Of a stretch of DNA of 64,000 nucleotides, positions 32,957 through 44,440 are shown one piece after another. This stretch comes from Eutypa lata (lineage: Eukaryota > Ascomycota > Sordariomycetes > Xylariales > Diatrypaceae), in the NCBI GenBank assembly GCA_022661535.1, contig JAKULF010000007.1, positions 806,001 to 870,000 of the forward strand, written 5' to 3'. How positions within the stretch are numbered: the first letter of the stretch is position 1; every line of letters begins with the position of its first letter. The notes under the pieces are model-generated. The model was not told the origin of the DNA. It saw only the letters and a program-made list of their open reading frames with translations, and did not search any database. The position numbers and the translations under genes were made by a program.

Positions 32957-34592
32957 CAAATACTCATAATCATAGATTGCAGCTGACATAAGTTGTGGTT
33001 CGGTAGATATTGTTACCTATTTAAGCCTTTAAACTATGACGCTACAGTGTGTTTGTACAAATGAGCAGTGGAAGATACCACAGCAGAATAGAATATTCAA
33101 GCCTGATTCCCCCCGTAGTTTCCGTGACCTTTCAATATGTTCGATAATATATAATCGTTCTTTCCTATTAGCATATGGAAGTACATATTGAATTTGACAA
33201 TATATACATACATTGATCAGAGGGTAAAAGATGTTGCATGTGAATGAAGCCTACTCCGTATGGAAGCCTCCAAAACTGGATGTTTATCCGAAGATAAAGT
33301 CTTCCATGCCATACGCGACCCATAAAATGGGCTCTCCCAGCGACCGTCACCCCATGAAAATTCGTACCAGCTACGACTCAGATATTCATGTTATGCCCGC
33401 TGACGACCCATACCGTCATGCTAGGCGGCTGAGCAGTCGAAGTCTTCGAGATCAACTAATCCCACAATTCGGCTCGGCCTCGGGTCTACGGTTCAACTTG
33501 AGCTAGACTGGCCTGGTGGCCCGCCTCTTCGTCATGCCGGGCTGAATAAGGATGAGCTCAGGTTCCCTAACTTGATTTCAGGCGTTGTTAGTTGTTCTTA
33601 GTTGAAAGATCAGATTGTGATACATTACGAAAGCACCCGGCGGAAAACAATTGAGGGCGGCGGTGGTTTGTTAGAAGGCGACCATAACTGTGTGATTTGA
33701 GACTTGAGTCGCGAACTGCGGAAATAAAATTAGATGAAAGGGATGAAGTAGACTCAATCACGTGACAGAACATTGTGGGTGACTTGTAAAAGTGAGAGAT
33801 GAGAGGCGTGAGCGAAGATTGTCCCATATGTTGTTTACACCGAGGTTGAGACTTGCGAGTTTGTAAAGATAAACGTAGTAGTTAGGTGCACATCGAGAAA
33901 TTGGGAGCCCCGAGGCGGGGGGATTAGGACATATCGCATTCCGAGGGTTTCTGAGGGTTAAAAGCAAAAGAGTGATTTGTTGCGAGAGACGAGTTGTTGG
34001 GATGGTAAGTCCAAGGCAGGTCGAGGAAATTCAAAAGTGGGAAAAGCCCAGTACTTAGGAAATAAAAGGGGGGGGGAGAGTGCTGACTGACTCCACGTGC
34101 CTAATCCTTGTATAAAAGATACGGATACGCCTATACGCCGCCGGCAGCTGAAGCTGATTAATCGATACCAGTTAACCGCCATTAAGCTGGAGTCTGTGGC
34201 GCATTCATCCAAGGTCCATCATCACCTTCCAACCCCTTGTCTTGTAAAAACAGACAGCAGCTCTCATCGTGGGAGCCCTGCGCAGTACACATGTAGGAGA
34301 CTTAAGGAGCCCGCGCCCCCTGGGCACCTAAGTCATGAGAGGCACCACACCTTTTAACTCGATGTCGACCAGTCAGTCATCAACTTGTCTGTCCTTGGCT
34401 TACCCACGAGTATCTACGGTTTTACTTCCTACTTTATTTTACTGTTCACAGCAAGTGTGAAGTTGAGTTGCCAATACCCAGTCCAAGTCCAATCGTAAAC
34501 CCTCTGGTCTCTGGAATTTGAGATATCCAATACACTACACCTACAACAAGACCAAAGAACTTTGTAATTAATATTACTCAACCACCCAAGGG
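32957..34592. other. Intergenic stretch, no gene seen
   Basis: About 1.6 kb. The open frame at 33231-33506 has no recognisable protein character. A G-run lies near 34070. Confidence 0.5.
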
Positions 34593-35730
34593 ATGGCGTC
34601 TGCTTTCGATATCACTCCGGAGCAGCAGGCAAGCCAGCTGCACTTCCTCAAAAGCCAAGTTATCGAGGCCAAGACCCCCGTACTAACACGCAAAGATGCC
34701 GACCTCGGTGGACAGACGGCCATCGTTACCGGCGGCAACATCGGCGTGGGCCTGGAGACCGGGAGGCAGCTGCTCAACGCGGGCTTGAGCAAACTCATTC
34801 TCGCCGTCCGCGACGAAAAGAGCGGCCAGGCAGCCGCTCAGACGCTGATGGCCCCCAGAACGTCGAGGTGTGGAAGCTCGACCTCAGCGAGTACGCCTCC
34901 GTGGCCGCCTTTGCCGAGCGCGTCGGAAAGCTCGAGGCTCGCCCCGACATCATCGTTCTCAACGCCGGTCTCCTCTGCGCCAAGCCGACCACCAACACTT
35001 CGACAGGCCATGATGAAGACATCCAGGTCAACTACCTGTCCACCGTCCTCCTTCTCGTCCTGCTTCTGCCGATCCTCAAGAAGAAGCCCTCGGCAGCCAC
35101 CGCCACCAAGAACCCGGTGCCGCATATCTCCGTCGTGACCTCGGTCATGGCCCACTGGGCCAAGTTCTCCGAGCGCAACACCGAGCCGCTGCTTCCGGCC
35201 TTCGACGGCGAAGCCTCTCCGGATTGGGACATGGAGGAGCGCTACAGCGTCAGCAAGCTGCTTGCCCTGCTCTTCGTGTCCGAGCTGATCCGCCGGGTCC
35301 CACGCGAAGTGGCCGTCATAAACGCCCCGGCGCCCGGCTTGTGCTACGGCTCTGGATTCATGCGCCAGACGGCCGGGACGATCGCCGGCTTTTTCATCGG
35401 CATCTTTTATCGCCTTTTCGGCCACTCGTGCACCGTGGGTGCCAGCCAGGTCGTCGCCGCTGCCGTCAGGGCAGGCCCCGAGTCACACGGCCATTTCATG
35501 GAGAACGGGAAGTTGAGGCCGTGAGTGAAATCCTTTTCCTCTGTTTTCTCCGTTTCCGTCCCCCCACCCCCCTCCTCAACTACTCTGCTAACCCAATGGT
35601 ATTTCTCCACAGCCTCCCTGCTATTATGTACACTCCAGAAGGAGAAAAGGTGGCCCAACGGCTGTGGAAGGAGACCATGCAGGAATTGTCCTTCGCCGGT
35701 GTCGAGCGAATCATTAAGGACCTGGCATGA
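34593..35730 (+). CDS. Short-chain dehydrogenase/reductase, retinol-dehydrogenase-like, with a one-base frameshift
   Basis: Coding begins MASAFDITPEQQ and has the cofactor motif TGGNIGVG. The frame then shifts by one base in a run of five C at 34852-34856, and the protein continues at once as NVEVWKLDLSEYASV. The rest is intact: LNAG, the serine in VVTSVMAHW and the catalytic YSVSK. Exon 1 ends at 35520 and the last exon is 35613-35730. With one more C the gene would be a normal SDR of about 350 residues. No splice pair explains the shift. It is either a sequencing error or a recent inactivating deletion. The sharp conservation after the break favours a recent or artificial event. The substrate is unknown. 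Confidence 0.8.
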
Positions 35731-36167
35731 ATGAAAGGAGAGGCCCATCCAGGTTCAAGTCAAGACTTCAGCAAGAAGGTTTAGTGTCCGGTTCTTTTAA
35801 AAGGATTCATCGCTATACCTGTATTCTACATTTCCTTGTTATAATTAAGTTATTGTTCGAGAGCTACAAGAAGGGAAAGAAAAAAGTTAAAAATAGAGAA
35901 GGGCGTTACTATCAAGATGAAAGTTCACAATATGATGGGAGGAAATAATGGCAGCGCATGGACCGAGAGGACTAGACATTTGAGTTTGCGATTCCTGATT
36001 CGGTGGCGACACTACGCTTGCGTGGGGACAAATCCGCTGTTTCGTTATGAAATGCTGTCGTCAATTCTCTAGAGGATCAGACGACGCTTGCAAGGGTGGA
36101 CTTCCTCCTTGCAGCTCAAACCGTATCATTATTATACTCTGTGTATCACAAGATAGCGTCGCTGCAC
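35731..36167. other. Intergenic stretch
   Basis: This is a purine-rich stretch after the SDR gene. No gene is seen. Confidence 0.5.
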
Positions 36168-36560
36168 ATTGATGATGGAGCAATTCCTAACCTCGACGGC
36201 AAGGTCGTCATCATAACAGGTAGGTACTACAATTGACTACCATGACGCTCAAGCTAGTTAGTCTCGTCCGGTCGTTACGCAACAACGTCGTGCTAGATGG
36301 CATCACTATCAATGCCGTGGCACCGGCCGGTACGCACACTCCGCTGGTGGCCGGGCAGCTCGACTCGCTTGTCGCCACCGGATTGCCCATTGCGTCCCCA
36401 GCTGAGCCGCCTACACTCGCCCTTGTCTACTCGGCGACGGCAGTGCAAGACAGACATGACGAGGCCTACGGCAAGGAGAAAAAGGCCGACCTGTATAAGA
36501 AGGAGGGGTGGAATGAACACATCATTTACGTCTTGGCTGACAAATTCACCGAATTGAGCA
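36168..36560 (+). pseudogene. Relic of a second short-chain dehydrogenase, core deleted
   Basis: The 5' piece reads IDDGAIPNLDGKVVIITG, the start of an SDR up to the first glycine of the cofactor motif. Within about 80 bp it jumps to the C-terminal part, GITINAVAPAGTHTPLVAG, and on to ADLYKKEGWNEHIIYVLADKF. The central Rossmann strands and the catalytic Ser-Tyr-Lys region are missing. It therefore cannot be active. It resembles 15-hydroxyprostaglandin-dehydrogenase-type SDRs more than the neighbour at 34593, so it is probably not a tandem copy of that gene. Confidence 0.65.
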
Positions 36561-38709
36561 GCCGACGGCCGATTTGCGCCCGTACTGGTTTGGAAGATGA
36601 AATGACAAACGGGTCAAGATGCAACAGGCGACGACAGATATGCGCCAAGGAATCGATCCATCGAGGTTATAGATAAGACTAGTTCATTCAGGTAACAGGA
36701 TAGGCAGTGCCTGATATCGAGATAGATATGTGTAGCAGGCGTGCGGTTGCTAAGCCAATCCCCGAGAGCCTCGGAAATCAAGTAGATAAACACATCCTTC
36801 AGTGTCTCGCGAAATAAGTATCATGGATGGCTGCTACTTCTATCTCCATTGCATAAATTCCGGACCATGGAGAACTCGGCAAGTGTATCCACTGGGATTT
36901 ATCGAGCGGTGACCACATTGGTGGCCGAATGCACATGCGCCAGTGCTGTCACAGCAGATGTGACCGAGCATGTTCCTCTCGTGAAGACCCGGTCGACTTC
37001 CGTATACGGCAAGTAAGCGAAGCCTAGAGGCTTACCAATAAGCAAAGCTCAGTAGCACACCGAAGTTCTCTTGGGACTCGAGCCACGGGATCGGCCCTGG
37101 CGGGCATCTTACGGCGCTTGTACTCCGGCTTGGTAGACAGTTGAAATATCCGGGACATCTCCGCCTTGAACCCTCTGGTTACGTCGATGACGGAAGAAAT
37201 GGATGGTATCGTCGCGCTGTCTGCCGCAGAGCTAGACGCCCGTGAACTGTGGTGATTATTCCCATGGAATACTACCATACCAGCCAGTCCAGTAAAAGTT
37301 ACTTCTTACTTCGCTACATGTTGGGCGTCAAGCCGTTGCCAAATCAAATGACACGCTGATGTTTCCCAGAAGATAGAATTCGGATAATTTGTATATAGAC
37401 TCTAATAACTAAGGATTAGTCTGCCCTCAACATTATACTAAGAGGATTTTCAAATTTAGCAATATCTTAACAATACTATCTACCTAACTTATTATGCTCA
37501 GAGCATGTATCAGTTACGTAGGTGAACAGGTTAGTATATAATAGAAAACGGTGTCAATTATATTAGCAATAACTTGGCTGTCAGGCTGAATTACTATACC
37601 AACCCACAAACAACGTCCTACCTAACTCCTTTAGAGTGCCAACTCTATTATGCCTTGCAGCATCTATCTAGTTAGGTGATGGCACTTTTAATTGAAAACG
37701 CGGTGCTTGCAACCCCTATTGACTGTAGCTACATCTACATGGGGAAATTCCGCTCATAACTTGACTCGTTCCGCCATCCGACCTAGGGCTGAACATACCC
37801 TGCGTCCGATATCGTGAAGCATGTCAGCCTCCCAAGGCAGACAACCACACAATATCTTCCTAGCGTGTGTATAAAATGCGCTAGGTATGTAATAGCTCAT
37901 TTCCGCAACATAGCCTTTCCCTTCTGTGACGAAAGCTAGCTTGGCTTGAATAGCTAGCGCTAAGGACCCATTGCCGAATTCGATGTATAGCAGACGAGAA
38001 ACTCCACACAGCCCGCCCAGCTAAGTAAGTGGGCATTGCAACTATCATGAGAATCACAAAAGGGCGTACTTTTTTTCTGTCCAATTTCTTTTTCCTTCAA
38101 CATCTTATAGGACACTGCCTAGCTCTAGGTACTCTAGCGACAGCTGAGTTTTCAACCGTTACTTGGCTGCATGCTAGCATTGTTGCGTCGAGCGCCACAA
38201 ATCTCCACTAAACTCCCTATGTAAGACAAGATCTGCGACCTTTCATTGCAGCGGCTGAGGGATAGCTGAATTCATCGTTTGTTGGGTGGAGGAGGAGTGG
38301 GCAGTAGTCCTATCGTTCAGTAATAGGGGGGCGGATTCTTCGCGCAAGCGGCAGGGCTGAATCGCCCATTGCGACGGCGCATGCCAACGTGGATTTGAAT
38401 TTGAATTTGAATTTTTTTTTAATATTTGCTTTTGACTCATACCGGCGTGTGGGTGAATCAAACGACCATGTGGTGCCTGTCGGTCGTCCGCTTTCATTCA
38501 AATACCCGCGACCTCCCTCGTGGTCTCATGGGAGGGGGGGTTATCCAGCCAAGCACACACACGCTCATTCCGACTGCTCCCACATAACTACCCCAGACTC
38601 TCCTTACTTTACCGCAAGCCTAACAACGAACCAACTCTTCGTCTTTCTTTATACCGCTTATCAAATTAATTCTTTTTAATAATACAAACAAGCAAACCGC
38701 ATACTCATA
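36561..38709. other. Gene-poor stretch before the PLAC8 gene
   Basis: About 2.1 kb. A minus-strand open frame at 37024-37278 ends in a plausible donor site but was not recognised. The PLAC8 promoter region contains an (ATTTGA)3 repeat followed by a T-run at 38393-38420. Confidence 0.45.
38393..38410. repeat. (ATTTGA)3 microsatellite followed by a T-run
   Basis: Three perfect hexamer copies run straight into a T-run, about 300 bp upstream of the PLAC8 start. Confidence 0.7.
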
Positions 38710-39408
38710 ATGGCCACCGCGCAACAAAGTAACGGTCCCATCGACGATCGCGACGTCCAGGACTGGACGAAGCGCTTCAACGAGGTCCTGGCCAAGCCCA
38801 GCGAGGTCGTCAACTCGCGCTCTCCGCCCGGTGCTCAGCCCTGGTTCTCGTCCTTCTTCGGGTGCTTCAACCCGCTGGATCTCTGCCTGATGACGTACTG
38901 TCTGCCCTGCGTGACCTTTGGCAAGACGCACCACCGCCTCCACAAGAGTGGTACCCTCGATGGGTACGAGCCTATTAACACTTCCGTAAGTCGGATTTGA
39001 CCCCCCCCTTCTCCTAATCAAGATAGAGGGAGAGAGATAGCATGCATAGCTCTAGCCAGCCAACCTTCTAACGTCTTCCGATGTCTACTTATTATCTAGT
39101 GCCTCCTATTCTGCGGCTCCACCTGCTGCGGCCTCCACTGGGTACCCCTATCCATGCAGCGCGCCGCTATGCGCGCAAAGTACAACCTCGAGGGCAGCTG
39201 CCTCGTCGATCTCGCCACGTCCTGCTGCTGTGGGTGCTGCTCGCTCATCCAGCAGGACAAGGAGGCCGCGCACCACGAACCCCTGCTCCCCGCAGCTGGG
39301 GATGCGCAGCAGTACAAGTCCGAGGCCGGGATGGAGTATAAGCCCACGGCTACTGGTGCCGCCCCGGCCCCGGTTACGACGCAGGCCCCGGCTACGACGA
39401 TTGCATGA
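38710..39408 (+). CDS. PLAC8 family cysteine-rich protein (2 exons)
   Basis: Exons 38710-38985 and 39100-39408 give 194 residues. The cysteine-rich PLAC8 core is visible. It has FFGCFNPLDLCLMTYCLPCVTFGK before the intron (read in two parts: FFGCFNPLDLCL and MTYCLPCVTFGK). After the intron it has CLLFCGSTCCGLHW, then MRAKYNLEGSCLVDL and CCCGCCSLIQQDKE. The last segment is the conserved C-C-x-x-C-x-x-x-Q-x-x-x-E end of the domain. Proteins of this family sit at the plasma membrane through the cysteine-rich hydrophobic stretch and affect metal resistance or cell size in plants and fungi. The C-terminal 40 residues are low-complexity Ala/Pro/Thr. Confidence 0.9.
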
Positions 39409-40121
39409 GGAAGGAAGGTAGTCACGTGTGCATGTACGTATGGTAATGTAGCCGTGGTATTAGGATGATGGAATTTTTTCTTATATTCTCGTTCTGTTTA
39501 GATGGATGACCGGCTGGGAGGAGATGCACTGGGCTTTCATACTACTCATCAATTAATATACCCCTTTATCAGACGTATTACACGTCACTCTTCACCTAAG
39601 CCCGCTTCAATGGGAACCTTATATTACTTAATATATCCTTACGAGTCTCTGAGTATGGCTGAATTAAAATCTCGAGAGATAAAGGTGGGAAGAAGCTCTA
39701 CTACTCGCTGAATGCGGCATCCCTCTACCATTGCGAGTAAATAATGGTGCTGGGTGACTGGGTTGCATACCAGTGTACTACAAAATGTCTCAGACGAAAA
39801 CAGGATCAAGCCAAGCGAATCACGAAATACTCCCACTCACTGTGACACCTAAGACAAGCCAAGTTTAGGTAAGCATAATAGCTACTTATATATTCACACA
39901 CGCATCTCGGGACGCCAACAACAAAGTGTGTGTGGCTTGCCGAGAAGGTCTTTAATCGTTGATAGATGCACATATATATACATTGAAGTTTATCCTCTCC
40001 TAGCACCCACCCATTGGACTTTGTATCCTAACTACATGATGACATGACGTGACGTGACATGACATGGAACATTTAACCAAGAGACGGTACGCTGCACTTG
40101 ACCAATCGAGCCTGCTCTAAT
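39409..40121. other. Convergent intergenic stretch
   Basis: This holds the 3' flanks of the PLAC8 and AA9 genes. A short imperfect tandem repeat of TGACATGACG type lies at about 40035-40067. Confidence 0.55.
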
Positions 40122-41243
40122 CTAGTGCAGACGAGTGGGGCCGCGAGGCGCATGGCGACGCTGATGGTTACGACGCTTTCGGCGGCTAGAACAGCCAACC
40201 TTAGTTGGAGTGGACGATGCCGCGGCGGTCGTTGAGGTGGCCTCAGCCGAATCGGTGGCGACAGGCTCGCTAACAACGGGCTCGGCGGCGGCGGTGGTGG
40301 TGGGGGCAACAGCAGCCGCGCTAGAAGTGGTAGCAGCGGCCGAGGGCGTAGTGGCTACCGAGGTCGCCAGGGTAGAGGTGGCAGCGACACTCGGGGCGGA
40401 CGTAGTCGTCGACTCGGCGACATCAGTGGTAGCCGCCGCTGCCGTCGAAGTAGTCGCGGTCTCGTCGCTGGAAGACCCCGAGCCGAAAGTGGGGAGGGCC
40501 GGGCCCGGGATCTCGTATGTGGGGTTCGTCTCGTCGTTGTAGATGTTGTAGTTGATGCCGGCGTCGGTCGGCGTGTAGAGCGAGGTGCCGAGCGTGCCCT
40601 CGGGGGACTGCGTGCCCGACCCCTTCACCTGCAGATTGATGCACTGGGGGTACATCTGGGTCTTCCCGACGGTGCCGCCCTCGTGCAGGGCGATCAGCTC
40701 GTGGCGCAGGACGTAGTTTCCGGGCTTGATGCTGGCCGGGATGGTGGCAGTCCACGTGAGGCCGTCCTCGATCAGCACGTCGTCGGCCCACTTCCCCGTG
40801 GTGCCGGAGCCGGCGCCGAGCTCGACCTGGCCCATCTCGTCGATCTTGAACCACTTGAGCGTGGTCTTGTCGACGGTGGAGCAGTCGTCGCCGCAGTCGG
40901 CGAGGTAGTCGATCACGGGGCCCTTGTGCGAGTCGGGCCACTGGTTCCACGTGATGGCCACGTCGCTCCCCGCCGTGACGGGAGCCGACAACGCCGCGTT
41001 GGTGGCGTCCAGGTGGCAAATGATGTCCGCGTCCCCCACCGCCGACGACAGCACGAACCCGTTATCCGTCGCCCCGTTGCTCCACGTGATGCTGTCGGGC
41101 TGTGTGGCGTAGGGAGCGCTCGTCGGATCAAACCCGTCATACGACACCCCATCGGCTACGACCTTGGTGACGTGCCCATGGGCCGAGACCGAGGCGGCGC
41201 CGGCGAGGGCGGCTAGGATGGTGGATTTCCTGAAAGAAGACAT
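40122..41243 (-). CDS. AA9 lytic polysaccharide monooxygenase with Ser/Thr/Ala-rich C-terminal extension
   Basis: Single exon, 373 residues. Signal peptide 1-21 ends VSA, so the mature protein starts with His22 (HGHVTKV), the N-terminal copper ligand of AA9. The second histidine of the brace is His106 in DSHKGPVIDYLADC. The axial tyrosine lies in MYPQCINLQV, and LRHELIALH is the usual second-sphere motif. The enzyme should oxidatively cleave cellulose or related beta-glucans using copper and H2O2 or O2. After about residue 245 comes a long S/T/A/V-rich linker, probably O-glycosylated. It ends not in a CBM1 but in a very basic tail (SSRRKRRNHQRRHAPR). A TATA box lies about 140 bp upstream. Confidence 0.94.
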   Translation of the reverse strand: MSSFRKSTILAALAGAASVSAHGHVTKVVADGVSYDGFDPTSAPYATQPDSITWSNGATDNGFVLSSAVGDADIICHLDATNAALSAPVTAGSDVAITWNQWPDSHKGPVIDYLADCGDDCSTVDKTTLKWFKIDEMGQVELGAGSGTTGKWADDVLIEDGLTWTATIPASIKPGNYVLRHELIALHEGGTVGKTQMYPQCINLQVKGSGTQSPEGTLGTSLYTPTDAGINYNIYNDETNPTYEIPGPALPTFGSGSSSDETATTSTAAAATTDVAESTTTSAPSVAATSTLATSVATTPSAAATTSSAAAVAPTTTAAAEPVVSEPVATDSAEATSTTAAASSTPTKVGCSSRRKRRNHQRRHAPRGPTRLH

Positions 41244-41380
41244 GTCTGTTTCTATGTATGTTCGATGAATAAACTACGAAGAGGTATAGGTATGTAGATG
41301 GGATAGACGGGTTTCGTTTGGTTCGCTTTTATGTAGGCCGACTTGCGGTAAAGAATGGAATTTGACTTCAAGTCAGAATA

Positions 41381-41388
41381 CTTATATA
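41381..41388 (-). promoter_or_regulatory. TATA box of the AA9 gene
   Basis: The minus strand reads TATATAAG, about 140 bp upstream of the ATG. It matches the consensus well. Confidence 0.45.
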
Positions 41389-43159
41389 ATGAATGGATAA
41401 AAGCTAGTCTCTCGAGAGAACTAGGTTGGAAGTGAAGGACTGTGAAAGAGTGAATGAAGTGCTGTTGACCTGCGATGAGTCTTGAAAGGAGAGGAGAAGA
41501 GGGATGGAAAAGATGAACGGCCGCGACGGGAGGGTGGCTTTATGTCTTCATAAGCGACCATATAGGGGGCATATTAACCCATGAAGAGCCTCACTCGAAG
41601 CTCCATGGGTATTTCATTGGCGGATTTCGCTGCATGAGGCCATCGCCAACCCGCCGAGACGGTTTGCGGCGTAGTGGGCCCACTCATATTTTTCTAAATG
41701 AAACGTCGAAACGATGTTTTAGGCTTAAAGTAGTGGATCCAGCTGATACTCGATCCCCTTCCCTTGCTTCTATCAACGATGCAATTCTGCAAGATCCAGT
41801 AACTCTTGTAGATCATTCGTGGATCTATTATTACTTAAGCAGGACTAAATAGATAACTTAAGGAACTGAAACTGTTATAAACAGTGTAGCGAACAAACTG
41901 CATGACGCCATGGTTACTCTATAAGGGTAGTTGGAAGAGCATTTGGTATTTGGGCCTGGACATGATTAAAACAAAAGTCGTGTGTTGGAAGCCCTTACTG
42001 TCTCCTTCCTAGGGGACTTGGGTGGATTCCTACCGTAAGTTAGCTGCTTCAGTTGCCATCTAGTCAATTAACCATAATTCGAAATAAGTAATCAGCCCGA
42101 AGAAGGAAAGCAGGTTGGTGCGTTTCGCATCTGATGATAGGGGGTTATGCAGTCTCTTGGCGATTTCGACCAATTGAACTTCATTGTGGTCGAGAATAGA
42201 GTGCGCCACAGACTCCTTGGGCCCTTGGGGTAATTAACACGCATAAGTAGTGTATCATCAACTCAGTTTACCCAGCAACTTTACGATCTAAGGCTACTTA
42301 TTCTAGAAAGTTAAGAAAGTGACGTCGGCACATGTGCATAGAATGTCTGGTGCCTTTTGAGGTTGAAGCTGCTCGGTAGTTCGATTCAAGGAAGAAGAAA
42401 AGAAAATATATCGAAGTAATACCTAGAAGGAGATCATGTTAGTGTCCGCGTAGATCGTCTCATCAGCTGAGGCTGGGAATTGCACATCACCCGTCACCCC
42501 TGCATATAAATAGCAGGGATATAGCCATGGGATGGGTCGGCATGAGCTATACCGACATGGAACTATCCAAGCGAGACAGCCGAGCTATAATTAATCTTTC
42601 AAATAGTTGGAATCCGATTAATATATATTTAGTTAAGAATAACCAACGATTATTCCGTATTAAATATTATAGAATGGATATGATGGCAGGTGCTATGGGC
42701 CACTATGTATAAATACAATCCCGACTGGTGCGGGACAGGCATTTTAGACGTAGAAAATGCAACATCTCTTTACCACCTAAAACAAATACCATTATTCGAA
42801 TTTTACCGTATGCTGATAATAACTATCATAACTGGAGCATCAGGTGTACTGTGGAAGGAGGTATCAATTATTTTGGCAGTAACGAAAAGCCTCTGAATCT
42901 ATAGGCCACGTCATCATCCCAACCTAGAAACAGCGATTTTGACATCGCCTTTTACATCAAGCTGGCCACCTATCCCTTCAACCGTGTATTTTACATCCTT
43001 TCTCAAGCCATCCGCATCGCTATACGAGTGGTCACATTGTGAACGTTGGTGCCGTGGCAGTGGCATTTGCTGGATATATTTGTACAAATATGACAGACGA
43101 GCAAAGGGCTTCCTATATTCTTCGCATCGTCACCCTGGCATATCGCCCTGAGCTTTCTC
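41389..43159. other. AT-rich gene-poor stretch
   Basis: About 1.8 kb. The stretch 42560-42900 is especially AT-rich and has no protein-like frame longer than 70 codons. It may be decayed repeat DNA, but I recognise no element. Confidence 0.45.
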
Positions 43160-43700
43160 GATATGCATTTTCAAGCTATTCGCAGTGTTATACAATTGCC
43201 CACATTCCTCACTGATGATGCACTGCTGGTGTCTTCTTGTAGCCTGACCAGTCACTTTTGATTAGTGTAACCTGTTTGCTGGTTGTTTCATACTCAAGGC
43301 TGTTTACATTCGATGGACATCAGCGTCTAGAATCCGTATTGAAAGGTTCCTTCCATGGCGATGTAAAGAGTCCTGTTCTTGATTAGATCCGTATTTGTAG
43401 ACTGGGTACTTGCTCCTGGTATCCCCAAATATGTGATCTCGTAGCCCATTTTGACGAGGTCGCGGATGTCCTACAACGGCGTTTCTTATATCCTGGTAAT
43501 AGGCCGACCATTAGCCAGGTAGCGTGTCATCTTAATACCATGTGGACTGCTGGTACCAGACCCTATGTATGTACCTACACCTTGGGTTTATAAAAGTCTT
43601 GCTCCAGCACAACCACATATATTGCCCAATTGGTGCCCCCGACATCCTTGACATCCGATAGGGAAGGCAAGCTTTTTGAAGAAGGCTAGTGAAGGAGCTT
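43160..43700 (-). pseudogene. Relic of a fungal GIY-YIG-like domain protein
   Basis: Read on the minus strand in changing frames, it gives SDVKDVGGTNWAIYVVVLE, then TYIGSGTSSPHG, then DIRDLVKMGYEITYLGIPG and IAMEGTFQYGF. The paired WAIY...YIGSGT strands and the later E-A/G-T-F-x-Y segment match a fungal protein family with a GIY-YIG-like nuclease fold that I know as frequent in this group. Further 3' (43160-43240) a CIISEECGQLYNTANSLKMH segment looks like the zinc-finger end often found in it. Stops and frame changes separate all the blocks, so the gene is dead. The family assignment is by eye only. Confidence 0.5.
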
Positions 43701-44244
43701 GCTTCTTCTCTAAGAGGTAGTGAAATACGTTGCTAGTTAGTTGCCGTGTTGGCAGAAGAAGAGCCTCTTTAACATTACTACACGGCGTGAAGTCGTGTTG
43801 AAGTTCAGCACTCACTCGCCGTGGCAGTTAGGATCAAGCTCGTATATACTTATAGAATTACTATTAATATCTCGACGTTTTCTTGAGGGGAACTTGCGAG
43901 CAAATATTTGTAATAAGCAAGTAGATCGAAGGGAAGATGCAAGAGAGGCAGCTGCTTGAACGTATATTAAGTCATGACATGGAGGCATACATGCCCAGGT
44001 TTGAAGCGTCACATACCTACTAAGTAGATACGTATGGGAGAAGAGCAAGTAGCCAAGTAATTTATTACACAATCACAGGTCATAATTCTATTTATTTAGA
44101 GCTTTACTAAATCTGCAGTGATAATTTTTCTAGATCTTTTATTTATACATGCATTTATATTTATACAATCAACATACCCTATGCCTTGAATTACACACAT
44201 ATAGTCACCGATATACACACACACATACATCTTCATCATAGCGA

Positions 44245-44264
44245 ACAGACAGACAGACAGACAG
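44245..44264. repeat. (ACAG)5 microsatellite
   Basis: Five perfect tandem copies. Confidence 0.9.
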
Positions 44265-44412
44265 ACAACACACAAGCGAGTGAAAAAAAAAAAGGCATAA
44301 TTGGTATCTGGTATCTTCCCCCTACTCTGCCCCTACCTTACCCTGTCCTACCCTACACACATACATACAGAAAACGAACCGTCTCGTTTCCAGAAATACA
44401 AGGAAAAGCCAT

Positions 44413-44440
44413 CCGTCCGTCCGTCCGTCCATCCATCCAT
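44413..44440. repeat. (CCGT)4(CCAT)3 compound microsatellite
   Basis: Four CCGT copies run directly into three CCAT copies. This suggests point change followed by slippage. Confidence 0.9.

Noticed and set aside
37024..37278. Minus-strand frame ending at a plausible donor site
   Set aside because: The next exon could not be established and no family was recognised. Composition alone is not enough.
42939..43151. Plus-strand frames with protein-like words near 43000-43150
   Set aside because: The pieces lie in several frames with stops, no family was recognised and they overlap the edge of the GIY-YIG-like relic.
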